Positions 36,722 to 45,427 of a stretch of 64,000 nt of DNA are shown one piece after another. The stretch covers positions 753,599 to 817,598 of the forward strand of contig NZ_LMDA01000001.1 of the NCBI RefSeq assembly GCF_001424985.1, read 5' to 3'. The position numbers and the translations under genes were made by a program. This DNA comes from Rhizobium sp. Root1212 (GTDB lineage Bacteria; Pseudomonadota; Alphaproteobacteria; Rhizobiales; Rhizobiaceae). The notes beneath the pieces were generated by a model. The model saw only the letters and a program-made list of their open reading frames with translations, searched no databases and was not told the DNA's origin. Within the stretch, counting starts at the first letter, position 1; every line of letters begins with the position of its first letter.

Positions 36722-36921
36722 TCGCTCCTCCTGTGAGCATCAATTTTCCATCACGACCGCGCATTGTCAATCACATACGATCATAAATTTTCATTGTGCA
36801 GCGCAATATGATCATTTTTGATCGTTTCTGATTGACATCGGCATTTCGATTATGTGATCTGATCACAATGAAAGGGTCCGGGCGAGAGCCATCGGGCCAA
36901 TTTGATCGGGAGGAACTATCG
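36722..36921. promoter_or_regulatory. Divergent rhaR-rhaD control region
   Basis: Both rhamnose transcripts start from this 200-base region. It carries a cluster of TGATC/GATCA half-sites: CGATCA at 36778-36783, TGATCA at 36809-36814, TGATCG at 36819-36824, and a perfect 15-base palindrome TGTGATCTGATCACA at 36853-36867. A TTGACA box at 36832-36837 lies just upstream of the palindrome on the rhaD side. This fits repression by RhaR or CRP-like control; binding is inferred, not shown. Confidence 0.7.
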
Positions 36922-39021
36922 ATGCTCGACAAGCAACAGGGTGCGCGCCTGAGCAATCTCTGGGATGACGCGAAGGCTGCCGGGATGAGCGAGCCGGAAC
37001 GGCTGCTGTATCGCTCCAATCTGCTGGGCTCCGACAAGCGCATCACCAATTACGGCGGCGGCAATACCTCTGCCAAGGTCATGGAAAAGGACCCGCTGGG
37101 CGGCGGCGAGGTCGAGGTTCTCTGGGTCAAGGGTTCGGGCGGCGATGTCGGCACGATCAAGCTCGACGGCTTTTCCACGCTTTACATGGACAAGCTCAAT
37201 GCGCTGAAAAACCTCTATCGCGGCGTCGAGTTCGAGGATGAAATGGTTGGCTACCTGCCCCATTGCACCTTCAACCTCAATCCGCGCGCCGCTTCCATCG
37301 ATACGCCGTTGCACGCCTATGTTCCGAAGAAGCATGTCGACCACATGCACCCCGACGCGATCATCGCGATTGCCGCCTCGCAGAACAGCCGCGAGCTGAC
37401 GCAGCAGATTTTTGGCGACGATATCGGCTGGCTGCCCTGGAAGCGGCCGGGTTACGAGCTGGGTCTGTGGCTCGGAAAATTCTGCGCCGAAAACCCGAAT
37501 GCGCGCGGCCTGATCCTTGAAAGCCACGGCCTGTTCACCTGGGGCGATACGGCCAAGGAAGCTTACGAAACCACCATCGAGATCATCAACAAGGCGATTG
37601 CCTGGTTCGAGACGGAAAACACCGCTCCCGCCTTCGGTGGCGCCGTCAAGCCGGTGCTCCCCTCCTCGGAACGCCGTACGGTCGTGCAAAAACTGATGCC
37701 GGTCATTCGCGGCATGATCAGTGCCGACGAGCGCAAGCTCGGGCATTTCGACGACAGCGAAGCCGTGCTGGATTTCGTGACATCGAAAAACCTTGAACCG
37801 CTGGCAGCGCTCGGCACCTCCTGCCCCGATCATTTCCTGCGCACGAAAATCCGCCCCTTGGTGATCGATTTCGATCCGGCCAATCCCGATATCGACAAGA
37901 CGCTTGCCGGTCTCGAGGCCGCAATCGCCGAATACCGCGCCGGTTACGCCGCCTATTACGAGCGTTGCAAACGCGACAACAGCCCGGCGATGCGCGACCC
38001 GAACGCGGTCGTCTATCTCGTGCCCGGCGTCGGCATGATCACCTTTGCCAAGGACAAGGCAACGGCGCGGATTTCCGGCGAATTCTACGTCAATGCCATC
38101 AATGTTATGCGCGGCGCTTCGGGCGTTTCGACCTATGTCGGCCTGCCCGAGCAGGAAGCCTTCGACATCGAATACTGGCTCCTGGAAGAGGCCAAGCTGC
38201 AGCGCATGCCGAAGCCGAAGATGCTGGCCGGCAAGATCGCCCTCGTCACCGGCGGCGCCGGCGGCATCGGCAAGGCGACGGCCAACCGGCTGATGGCGGA
38301 GGGCGCCTGCGTCATCCTCGCCGATATCGACGAGCCGGCGCTGGCGGAGGCCTATGCCGAACTCGGCGGCCGCTACGGCAAGGATTTCGTCCGCATCGTG
38401 AACATGAACGTCACGGACGAAGCCGCGGTCGATAGAAGCTTTGCCAATGGCGTGATCGAATTCGGCGGGCTCGACATTCTCGTTTCCAATGCCGGGCTTG
38501 CCTCCTCCGCCGTAGTCGAGGACACGACCCTCGATCTCTGGAACAAGAACATCAACATCCTGACGACCGGCTATTTCCTCGTCTCCCGCGCCGCCTTCCG
38601 CATCTTCCGCAGCCAGAAGGCCGGCGGCAATGTCGTCTTCGTCGCCTCCAAGAACGGGCTTGCCGCCTCCCCCGGCGCGTCGGCCTACTGCACGGCGAAG
38701 GCCGCCGAAATTCATCTTGCCCGGTGCCTGGCGCTTGAAGGCGCATCCGCCCAGATCCGCGTCAACGTCGTCAACCCGGATGCCGTTCTGCGCGGCTCGA
38801 AAATCTGGAGCGGCGAGTGGAAGGAACAGCGCGCGGCGATCTACAACACCGACACCGAAGGCCTCGAAAAGCTCTATCGCGAGCGTTCGATGCTGAAGCT
38901 ATCCGTCTTCCCGGAGGATATCGCAGAGGCGATCTACTTCCTGGCGTCGGATATGTCGGCCAAGTCTACCGGCAACATCATCAATGTCGATGCGGGCAAT
39001 GCCCAGTCGTTCACGCGCTGA
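36922..39021 (+). CDS. rhaD: Bifunctional rhamnulose-1-phosphate aldolase / short-chain dehydrogenase RhaD
   Basis: This 699-residue fusion cleaves L-rhamnulose 1-phosphate and probably oxidises the resulting lactaldehyde. Residues 1 to about 430 are a class II aldolase (YGGGNTSAKV, metal-binding HVDHMHPDAIIAIA). Residues 431-699 are a short-chain dehydrogenase with TGGAGGIG near 445, NAGLASSA and catalytic YCTAK near 588. The ATG at 36922 follows GGGAGGAAC; an upstream TTG start is unlikely. Enteric RhaD is aldolase only; the fusion is usual in rhizobia. Confidence 0.95.
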   Translation: MLDKQQGARLSNLWDDAKAAGMSEPERLLYRSNLLGSDKRITNYGGGNTSAKVMEKDPLGGGEVEVLWVKGSGGDVGTIKLDGFSTLYMDKLNALKNLYRGVEFEDEMVGYLPHCTFNLNPRAASIDTPLHAYVPKKHVDHMHPDAIIAIAASQNSRELTQQIFGDDIGWLPWKRPGYELGLWLGKFCAENPNARGLILESHGLFTWGDTAKEAYETTIEIINKAIAWFETENTAPAFGGAVKPVLPSSERRTVVQKLMPVIRGMISADERKLGHFDDSEAVLDFVTSKNLEPLAALGTSCPDHFLRTKIRPLVIDFDPANPDIDKTLAGLEAAIAEYRAGYAAYYERCKRDNSPAMRDPNAVVYLVPGVGMITFAKDKATARISGEFYVNAINVMRGASGVSTYVGLPEQEAFDIEYWLLEEAKLQRMPKPKMLAGKIALVTGGAGGIGKATANRLMAEGACVILADIDEPALAEAYAELGGRYGKDFVRIVNMNVTDEAAVDRSFANGVIEFGGLDILVSNAGLASSAVVEDTTLDLWNKNINILTTGYFLVSRAAFRIFRSQKAGGNVVFVASKNGLAASPGASAYCTAKAAEIHLARCLALEGASAQIRVNVVNPDAVLRGSKIWSGEWKEQRAAIYNTDTEGLEKLYRERSMLKLSVFPEDIAEAIYFLASDMSAKSTGNIINVDAGNAQSFTR

Positions 39022-39033
39022 TCGGAGACGGCC

Positions 39034-40326
39034 ATGACCTTGATGATCGACAGGCAAGTCATCGACGCCGAAAACGCAGCGCGCGCTGAAGCTTTGACGC
39101 AGGATTACAAGAGCCTCGGCGAGCGGCTTGCCCGCCGCGGCGTCGATATCGATGCGGTAAAAGCGAAAGTCGCGGCTTACGGTGTTGCCGTTCCCTCCTG
39201 GGGCGTCGGCACCGGCGGCACACGTTTTGCCCGCTTCCCCGGTAAGGGCGAGCCGCGCAATATCTTCGACAAGATCGAGGATTGCTCGGTCATCCAGCAG
39301 CTGACGCGGGCGACACCGACCGTCTCGCTGCATATTCCGTGGGACAAGGTCAGCGACATCAGGGAGCTGAAGGAAAAGGGCACCGCTCTTGGCCTCGGCT
39401 TCGATGCGATGAACTCCAACACCTTCTCCGATGCGCCGGATCAGGCGCTCTCTTATAAATACGGCTCGCTCTCGCACGCGGATGCCGCGACCCGACAGCA
39501 GGCCGTCGATCACAACATCGAGTGTATCGAGATCGGCAAGGCGCTGGGCTCGAAAGCGTTGACGGTGTGGATCGGCGACGGCTCCAACTTCCCCGGCCAG
39601 AGCAATTTCACCAAGAGCTTCGAACGCTATCTCGACGCGATGAAGAAGGTGTACGCCGCCCTGCCCGAAGACTGGAAGGTGTTTACCGAACACAAGATGT
39701 TCGAGCCGGCTTTCTACTCAACCGTCGTGCAGGACTGGGGCACGAACTACCTGATCGCCCAGGAACTCGGCCCCAAGGCCTATTGCCTCGTCGATCTCGG
39801 CCACCACGCGCCAAACGTCAATATCGAGATGATCGTCGCCCGCCTGATTCAGTTCAAGAAGCTCGGCGGCTTCCACTTCAACGATTCCAAATACGGCGAC
39901 GACGATCTCGATACGGGCTCCATCGACCCCTACCGGCTGTTCCTCGTCTTCAACGAACTGGTGGATGCCGAGACGCGGAAGGCTGAAGGCTTTGCGCCGA
40001 TGCACATGCTCGACCAGAGCCACAATGTCACCGACCCGATTGAGAGCCTGATGAACTCGGCGACGGAAGTCTGCCGCGCCTATGCGCAGGCCCTGCTGGT
40101 CGACCGCACGGCGCTCGAAAGCTATCAGGACGGCAATGACGCGCTGATGGCGACGGAAACGCTGAAAGCCGCCTTCCGCACCGATGTCGAGCCGATCCTC
40201 GCCATGGCACGGCTGGAGAACGGCGGCGCAATCGCGCCGGTCGCCGCCTATCGCAGAAGCGGCTACCGCGCGAGGGTCGCAGTCGAGCGGCCGGAATCGA
40301 AAAGCGGTGGTGGCGGGATCGTCTGA
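39034..40326 (+). CDS. rhaI: L-rhamnose isomerase RhaI, rhizobial type
   Basis: The 430-residue product belongs to the xylose-isomerase-like L-rhamnose isomerases of rhizobia and converts L-rhamnose to L-rhamnulose. Metal-site segments include CIEIGKALGSKALTVWIGDG, TEHKMFEPAFYSTVVQDWG, LVDLGHHAPNVNIEM and GGFHFNDSKYGDDDLDTG. It begins 12 bases after rhaD, so the two are co-transcribed, and a terminator follows. Confidence 0.94.
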   Translation: MTLMIDRQVIDAENAARAEALTQDYKSLGERLARRGVDIDAVKAKVAAYGVAVPSWGVGTGGTRFARFPGKGEPRNIFDKIEDCSVIQQLTRATPTVSLHIPWDKVSDIRELKEKGTALGLGFDAMNSNTFSDAPDQALSYKYGSLSHADAATRQQAVDHNIECIEIGKALGSKALTVWIGDGSNFPGQSNFTKSFERYLDAMKKVYAALPEDWKVFTEHKMFEPAFYSTVVQDWGTNYLIAQELGPKAYCLVDLGHHAPNVNIEMIVARLIQFKKLGGFHFNDSKYGDDDLDTGSIDPYRLFLVFNELVDAETRKAEGFAPMHMLDQSHNVTDPIESLMNSATEVCRAYAQALLVDRTALESYQDGNDALMATETLKAAFRTDVEPILAMARLENGGAIAPVAAYRRSGYRARVAVERPESKSGGGGIV

Positions 40327-40345
40327 CGCTTCACCGAAAAATGGA

Positions 40346-40367
40346 ACGGCCTCGCATGCGGGGCCGT
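40346..40367 (+). terminator. Terminator after rhaI
   Basis: A nine-pair stem (ACGGCCTCG, loop CATG, CGGGGCCGT, one G-T pair) starts 20 bases after the rhaI stop and is followed by the T-rich CTTCGTTTC. The T run is short, so termination may be partial. Confidence 0.6.
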
Positions 40368-40495
40368 CTTCGTTTCAAGACTGCGATTTTCTCTTCGAAA
40401 AGAAGAAAATGGCAGCAGCGCCGGCACTTTTCCCCCTGACGGTTTCCGATTCCCGCTCTATCTTCTTCTCGAGATACAACGGAAAGGAACCATCC

Positions 40496-40750
40496 ATGGG
40501 TATCGAAAGCATTCTCGTTTTCCTGATCGTCGGCGCCATCGCCGGCTGGCTGGCCGGGCTCATCGTTTCCGGCGGCGGCTTCGGGCTGATCGGCAATATC
40601 GTCATCGGCATCATCGGTGCCGTGATTGCCGGCACGCTGTTTCCCTATCTCGGCGTTTCGCTCGGCAGCGGCATCGTCGCCGCCATCATCCACTCCACCA
40701 TCGGCGCGGTGATCCTGCTCGCCCTGATCCGCATCGTCAAAACGGCATGA
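40496..40750 (+). CDS. GlsB/YeaQ/YmgE-family stress membrane protein
   Basis: An 84-residue hydrophobic protein with three membrane segments and the Gly-rich family pattern (VGAIAGWLAGLIVSGGGFGL, then IGNIVIGIIGAVIAGTLFPY). Members are called transglycosylase-associated proteins and are often induced by general stress; their function is not defined. The ATG at 40496 follows GGAAAGGAA. The 170-base spacer after rhaI and its own ribosome-binding site suggest an independent promoter. Confidence 0.92.
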   Translation: MGIESILVFLIVGAIAGWLAGLIVSGGGFGLIGNIVIGIIGAVIAGTLFPYLGVSLGSGIVAAIIHSTIGAVILLALIRIVKTA

Positions 40751-40766
40751 ACCACAGCGAGGCATC

Positions 40767-40955
40767 ATGACAGCAAACTTTGAACCCCGTATCGAACAGG
40801 CCCTGCAAGCCTTCGTCACCGATCATCCCGGCATGATGTCCCGCGAGCAGGCGATTGCCGCGATCCTCGAAAACTGGTTCACCAGCCACGGTTACCTGCC
40901 GAGCGATCAACATGGAATCCGGCCGGAAAACCTTGACGCTTCGAACGACGACTGA
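40767..40955 (+). CDS. Small uncharacterised protein
   Basis: A 62-residue acidic protein (EPRIEQALQAFVTDHPGMMS, EQAIAAILENWFTSHGYLP) with a predicted helical pattern and no membrane segment. I recognise no family. The frame starts 16 bases after the GlsB-like gene with GAGG about 8 bases before the ATG, so they may be co-transcribed. Confidence 0.7.
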   Translation: MTANFEPRIEQALQAFVTDHPGMMSREQAIAAILENWFTSHGYLPSDQHGIRPENLDASNDD

Positions 40956-41018
40956 AAGGATCGGGCCGTTGCCGGGTCCCCGGCCGGCCCCTTCCATTCT
41001 ACTGCAGTCATTCCCGCC

Positions 41019-41480
41019 ATGAGCCTTTCTTCCGTCAAAGCCTTCTTCGCCGAACACGCCCCGGATATTTCGGTCATCGAACTCGAACAGAGCACGGCCA
41101 CCGTCGCGCTGGCTGCTGCCGGCCATGGGGTCGCCCCCGAGCAGATCGCCAAGACGCTCGCCGTACGCCTCAATGACGAGGTGGTGCTGATCGTGACGCG
41201 CGGCGACGCCCGGCTCGACAACAAGAAATTCAAGGCGGCCTTTTCCGCCAAGCCGCGCATGCTGGGCCTCGACGAGGTGGAGGCGGAGACCGGCCATCCC
41301 GTCGGCGGCGTCTGCCCCTTCGGTCTCGTCAAGCCGCACCGTATCTATTGCGACAGCTCGCTGAAGGCCTTTGACGAGGTGGTGCCCGCGGCCGGCGCGA
41401 TCCATGCGGCGGTGCGGATTTCGCCGGAACGCATGGCGGCGCTGACCAGCGCCGAATGGGTCGATGTCTGCGCCGCGTAG
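41019..41480 (+). CDS. YbaK/ProX-type aminoacyl-tRNA deacylase
   Basis: The 153-residue product matches the editing-domain superfamily that hydrolyses mischarged tRNAs in trans. Hallmarks are EQIAKTLAVRL with Lys45, IVTRGDARLDNKKFKAAF, and VGGVCPFGL, the substrate-binding GxxCPFG segment. It probably clears Ala- or Cys-tRNA(Pro); the substrate cannot be told from sequence. It stands alone between small genes. Confidence 0.9.
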   Translation: MSLSSVKAFFAEHAPDISVIELEQSTATVALAAAGHGVAPEQIAKTLAVRLNDEVVLIVTRGDARLDNKKFKAAFSAKPRMLGLDEVEAETGHPVGGVCPFGLVKPHRIYCDSSLKAFDEVVPAAGAIHAAVRISPERMAALTSAEWVDVCAA

Positions 41481-41590
41481 CTACATTGTGGCGCGACTTG
41501 CCTTTCTATGACCATAAAAACGGCTTTGGTGGGCAGGCGATTCGGCCCGCCCCGAAATCTCCCCACCATGATGATGGAGACCCCTGAAGA

Positions 41591-41980
41591 ATGAAGAGAC
41601 TTGTCTATCCGTTGTTTCTCGGCACGCTGCTCACAAACCCGGCCCTCGCCATGGATCAGTCGCTGGTGCGCCAGTTCAAGAAGCTCGATCCGCAGACCCG
41701 GCTGGAACAGCGTTGCGATACGGAAGCGATGGAGAGGATCAACAAGGACGATAGCGGCTTTCGTCCCGACAAGGTAATCGCCTACAGTTTCGGCGAACCG
41801 GTCTATGACACCAACCAGATCAAGGCGCCCGGCGCGGTGTTTCGCAGCAAGGGCGAGTGGTATCGGCTAAAATTCAAGTGTGTTACCGGGCCGGACCATA
41901 TCGAGGTCCTGTCGCTCAAGTACAAGATCGGCGCGCAGGTGCCTCGCGAGCAATGGGACGGTCACTACCTCTATCCCTGA
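41591..41980 (+). CDS. DUF930-domain periplasmic protein
   Basis: The 129-residue product has a signal peptide (cleavage near LTNPALA, residue 20) and the DUF930 pattern LDPQTRLEQRCDTEAMERI, DKVIAYSFGEPV, FRSKGEWYRLKFKC and PREQWDGHYLYP. DUF930 proteins are common in rhizobia and brucellae and have no known role. Two conserved Cys could form a disulfide. The gene has no co-directional partner close by. Confidence 0.88.
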   Translation: MKRLVYPLFLGTLLTNPALAMDQSLVRQFKKLDPQTRLEQRCDTEAMERINKDDSGFRPDKVIAYSFGEPVYDTNQIKAPGAVFRSKGEWYRLKFKCVTGPDHIEVLSLKYKIGAQVPREQWDGHYLYP

Positions 41981-42012
41981 GGTGCGCCCGGCTCGACGAG
42001 TTCAGGCCCGCT

Positions 42013-42099
42013 TTACAAGGCGAACCACAGCACCATGGCCGTAAAGAGCGAAAGCCCGGCCATGATATTGATCAGCATCTTCATCATATAGTCAGCCAC
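42013..42099 (-). CDS. 28-residue membrane peptide (tentative)
   Basis: On the minus strand a GTG at 42099 sits five bases after a strong GGGAGG and opens a 28-codon frame. The product MADYMMKMLINIMAGLSLFT ending AMVLWFAL is nearly all hydrophobic, a single membrane helix. An ATG at 42087 is an alternative but lies too far from the ribosome-binding site. It is between the DUF930 gene (convergent) and the RND operon. No family is known to me. Confidence 0.4.
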   Translation of the reverse strand: MADYMMKMLINIMAGLSLFTAMVLWFAL

Positions 42100-42245
42100 C
42101 ACGGCCTCCCTCGATGCGGCAGGCACAGCCCGCCGCGGTATCGTCAGCCTATAACGATCGAGACGCGGGATTTGATCCGTCAGAGGCTGATTTGCCTCAT
42201 TCTGCGCCACATTGATTAATCAAGCGTCACTGGAAATAGGCTTAA

Positions 42246-42265
42246 GAGGCCCGCAAGCGGGCCTC
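42246..42265 (-). terminator. Terminator after the RND efflux operon
   Basis: A near-perfect hairpin (GAGGCCCGC at 42246-42254, GCGGGCCTC at 42257-42265) follows the RND permease stop by eight bases. On the minus strand it is followed by TTAAGCCTATTT, a weak T-rich tail. Confidence 0.65.
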
Positions 42266-42273
42266 ATTAGGGA

Positions 42274-45200
42274 TTATTCCGCTGCGATTGCCGGGTGAAA
42301 AACCGCCTCGGGCTTTGCAGGCAGCGACGGCTCCTCAGTATCCTCCTCTACCACTTTCGGCTCGCGGCCGAAGAACAGAGCGTAAGCGGCGGGCAACACG
42401 AGGATAGTGAGGATCGTCGCCACCAGAATGCCGCCCATCATCGCATAGGCGAGCGGCCCCCAGAAGACGCCGCGCGAGATCGGGATCAGCGCCAGCACGG
42501 CCGTCAGGGCCGTCAGCATGATCGGGCGGAAACGGCGCACGGCGGCCCCGATGATCGCTTCCTGCCGGTGCATGCCGGCAGCGATATCCTGATCGATCTG
42601 GTCTATAAGGATGATCGAGTTTCGGATGATGATGCCGAGCAGCGCGATGACGCCGAGGATGGCGACGAAGCCGAAGGGGGCGCCGCTGATCAGCAGCGCC
42701 GCCGCCGCACCGATAATGCCGAGCGGGCCGGTCGCCAGCACCAGCATCGCCTTGCCGAAATGCTGGAGCTGAACCATCAGCAGGAGCACGATGACAAGCA
42801 GCATGATCGGCGCCTTGGCGGCGATCGAAGCCTGGCTTTCGGCGCTGTCTTCGGCGCCGCCCTGGATCTGGACGGCGTAGCCTGGGGCAAGCCCGTCGCG
42901 CAGGTACTTCAGCTCGTCATAGAGCTTCATCGTCACGTCGTTCGGCTGCACGCCGTCCGGCAGGGTTGCGCGGACAGTGATGGTCGGCAGGCGGTCGCGC
43001 CGCCATTCGATGCCCTGCTCCATGACAGGAACCACCTTGGCGATTTGCGACAGCGGAATGAAGCCGCCGAAATCGGTGGGGATGTAGACCGAGTTCACGG
43101 CGCTCAGCAATTCGCGGCTGTGGTCCGGCTCTCGGGCAACGATCGAGACCGTTTCCTCGCCGTCGCGGAAATCGCCGAGCGGCGCACCTGACATCGCCGC
43201 CTGCAGCATCTGGCGGACCCGCTGCGAGCTGACGCCGAGTGCACGGGCACGGTCCTGGTCGATCACCAGCTTCATCGCCGGCACCGGCTCCAGCCAGTCG
43301 TCGTGGATGGCACCGAGCATCGGGTTTTTGGCAAATCGCGCCTTCACCTCGTCGGCGATGCGGCGCACTTCAGCGCGATCCGGCCCCATGACGCGCATCT
43401 GTACCGGCCAGCCCGTGGGCGGGCCGAGGAACAGGCGGTCGACCTTGGCGCGGATCGAGGGGAAGTCTTCGGCCAGAATGGTCCTGAGCTTGACGATCAG
43501 CCGTTCGCGGGCCGGCTCGTCCTTGGCCATGACCAGAAGCTGGGCGAAGTTCGGATTGCGCAGCTGCTGGTCAAGAGGCAGGAAGAAGCGGGGGGCGCCC
43601 TCGCCGATATAGGTGGCGATGAAGCGCTTGTCCTCGTCATCCATCATGCGGGCTTCGAGCGCCTTGGCCTGGACTTCGACTTGCCTGATGCTGGTGCCTT
43701 CCGGCAGCCAGAGATCGACGAGGATTTCCGGCCGCGAGGATTGCGGGAAGAAATTCTTCGGAATGAACTGGAAGGCCCAGAGGCTGACGCCGAAGGTCAA
43801 GAGCGTCATGGCGATGACGACGATGCGATGGTTTACCGCCCAGCCGACCGTCGCGCGCAGGCGACGATAGAAGCGGGTGTCGAAGACGTCGTGATGACCG
43901 CCGGCATGGTGGCGCTGCTTCAGGATCATGTAGCCGAGCCACGGCGTGAAATAGACCGCGACGAACCACGAGACCACCAGCGCGATGCCCACGACGTAGA
44001 ACAGCGAGCGTACATATTCGCCGGCCGTGGATTGGGCAAAGCCGACGGGGATAAAGCCGGCCGTGGTGATCAGCGTGCCTGTCAGCATCGGGAAGGCGGT
44101 GGAGGAATAGGCGAAACTCGCCGCCTCGATCTTGACGAGGCCTTCCTCCAGCTTGCGTTCCATCAGCTCGACGACGATCATCGCATCATCGACGAGCAGG
44201 CCGAGCGCGATGATCAGCGCGCCGAGGGAGATGCGCTGAAGGTCGATGCCGAGTTCGTACATGATGGCGAAGGTGGCCGCCAGAACGAGCGGGATGGCGA
44301 TGGCGATGACGAGGCCGGAGCGCCAGCCGATCGACAGGAAGGACACGACGAGCACGATGATCAGCGCTTCCGCCAGCGCCCGCATGAATTCGCCGACGGC
44401 TTCGGTCACCACTTCCGGCTGGTTTGAAATCTGATCGACCTGAACGCCATAGGGCAGCGCGGATTCGAAGCGCTCATAGGTCGACTCGACGGCCTTGCCG
44501 ACATCGACGACGTTGAAGCCCTTGGCCATGACGACGCCAAGCTGGACGCTGTCATGTCCGTTGAAGCGGTACTTGCGCGCGAACGGGTCTTCGAGCCCGG
44601 ATGTCACCGAAGCGATATCGCCGAGGCGGGTCACCTGATCGCCGGAACGCAGGCGCAGCTCGCGGATATCCTCGACGCCACGCATGCCGCCCTCGACCGA
44701 GATGCGCACCGAGCGCTCGCCGGTATCGACGGAGCCCGCGGGATCGATGTTGTTCTGGCCGGCCAGCGTTTCCCTGATGTCGTTGAGGGTAAGCCCACGC
44801 TCGGCGAGCGCCTTCGACGACACGTCAATGAATATCTTTTCCGGCTGGTCGCCGATGATCACGGCCTTTTCGACGCCGGGCGTCGTCAAGAGCATGTCAC
44901 GCGCCTGAATGGCGAACTTCTTCAATTCGGGGAAGCTGTAGCCGTCGCCGGAGATCGAATGCAGCGTGATGAAGGTATCGCCGAACTCGTCGTTAAAATA
45001 GGGGCCATAGAGCCCGGCGGGCAGCTCGGAGGAGATGTCGCCGACCTTCTTGCGCACCTGATAGAAGGCATCCGCCACATCGCGCGCATTCGTATCGCCC
45101 TTGACCTGCAGCGTGATGATGGCGCTGCCGGCGCGGGTGTAGGAGCGCACGAAATCGAGATGCGGGGTTTCCTGCAGCTTGCGCTCGATCTTGTTGACGA

Positions 45201-45411
45201 CCTGGTCCTGCATCTCCTCGATGGAGGAGCCCGGCCATGCCACCTGAATGACCATGACGCGGAAGGTGAAATCCGGGTCCTCCTTCTGGCCCATGCGCAT
45301 CAGCCCGAAGACCCCGGCGACGATGATCAGGCCAAAGAGGAAGCGTGCGATAGCGGGATGGCCGATCGCCCAGCGCGAGAGATTAAAGGAGCCTGTGCCG
45401 ACGGTGCTCAT
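42274..45411 (-). CDS. RND-family efflux permease
   Basis: The 1045-residue product is a proton-driven exporter of the AcrB type with twelve membrane helices and two large periplasmic loops. The proton-relay region LGLLVDDAMIVVELMERK carries the paired Asp of the family, and QKEDPDFTFRVMVIQVAWPG and GVIALLGIIIRNSIILIDQI are diagnostic. The ATG at 45411 follows GGAGGTGAA; a frame start at 45456 is rejected. It lies 16 bases after its adaptor gene, and no outer-membrane channel gene follows, so it must use one encoded elsewhere. Substrate unknown. Confidence 0.93.
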   Translation of the reverse strand: MSTVGTGSFNLSRWAIGHPAIARFLFGLIIVAGVFGLMRMGQKEDPDFTFRVMVIQVAWPGSSIEEMQDQVVNKIERKLQETPHLDFVRSYTRAGSAIITLQVKGDTNARDVADAFYQVRKKVGDISSELPAGLYGPYFNDEFGDTFITLHSISGDGYSFPELKKFAIQARDMLLTTPGVEKAVIIGDQPEKIFIDVSSKALAERGLTLNDIRETLAGQNNIDPAGSVDTGERSVRISVEGGMRGVEDIRELRLRSGDQVTRLGDIASVTSGLEDPFARKYRFNGHDSVQLGVVMAKGFNVVDVGKAVESTYERFESALPYGVQVDQISNQPEVVTEAVGEFMRALAEALIIVLVVSFLSIGWRSGLVIAIAIPLVLAATFAIMYELGIDLQRISLGALIIALGLLVDDAMIVVELMERKLEEGLVKIEAASFAYSSTAFPMLTGTLITTAGFIPVGFAQSTAGEYVRSLFYVVGIALVVSWFVAVYFTPWLGYMILKQRHHAGGHHDVFDTRFYRRLRATVGWAVNHRIVVIAMTLLTFGVSLWAFQFIPKNFFPQSSRPEILVDLWLPEGTSIRQVEVQAKALEARMMDDEDKRFIATYIGEGAPRFFLPLDQQLRNPNFAQLLVMAKDEPARERLIVKLRTILAEDFPSIRAKVDRLFLGPPTGWPVQMRVMGPDRAEVRRIADEVKARFAKNPMLGAIHDDWLEPVPAMKLVIDQDRARALGVSSQRVRQMLQAAMSGAPLGDFRDGEETVSIVAREPDHSRELLSAVNSVYIPTDFGGFIPLSQIAKVVPVMEQGIEWRRDRLPTITVRATLPDGVQPNDVTMKLYDELKYLRDGLAPGYAVQIQGGAEDSAESQASIAAKAPIMLLVIVLLLMVQLQHFGKAMLVLATGPLGIIGAAAALLISGAPFGFVAILGVIALLGIIIRNSIILIDQIDQDIAAGMHRQEAIIGAAVRRFRPIMLTALTAVLALIPISRGVFWGPLAYAMMGGILVATILTILVLPAAYALFFGREPKVVEEDTEEPSLPAKPEAVFHPAIAAE

Positions 45412-45427
45412 GGGTTCACCTCCGCGA

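Noticed and set aside
36916-38715. 599-codon minus-strand frame opposite rhaD
   Set aside because: It is an antisense shadow of a clear aldolase/dehydrogenase fusion, with no family features.
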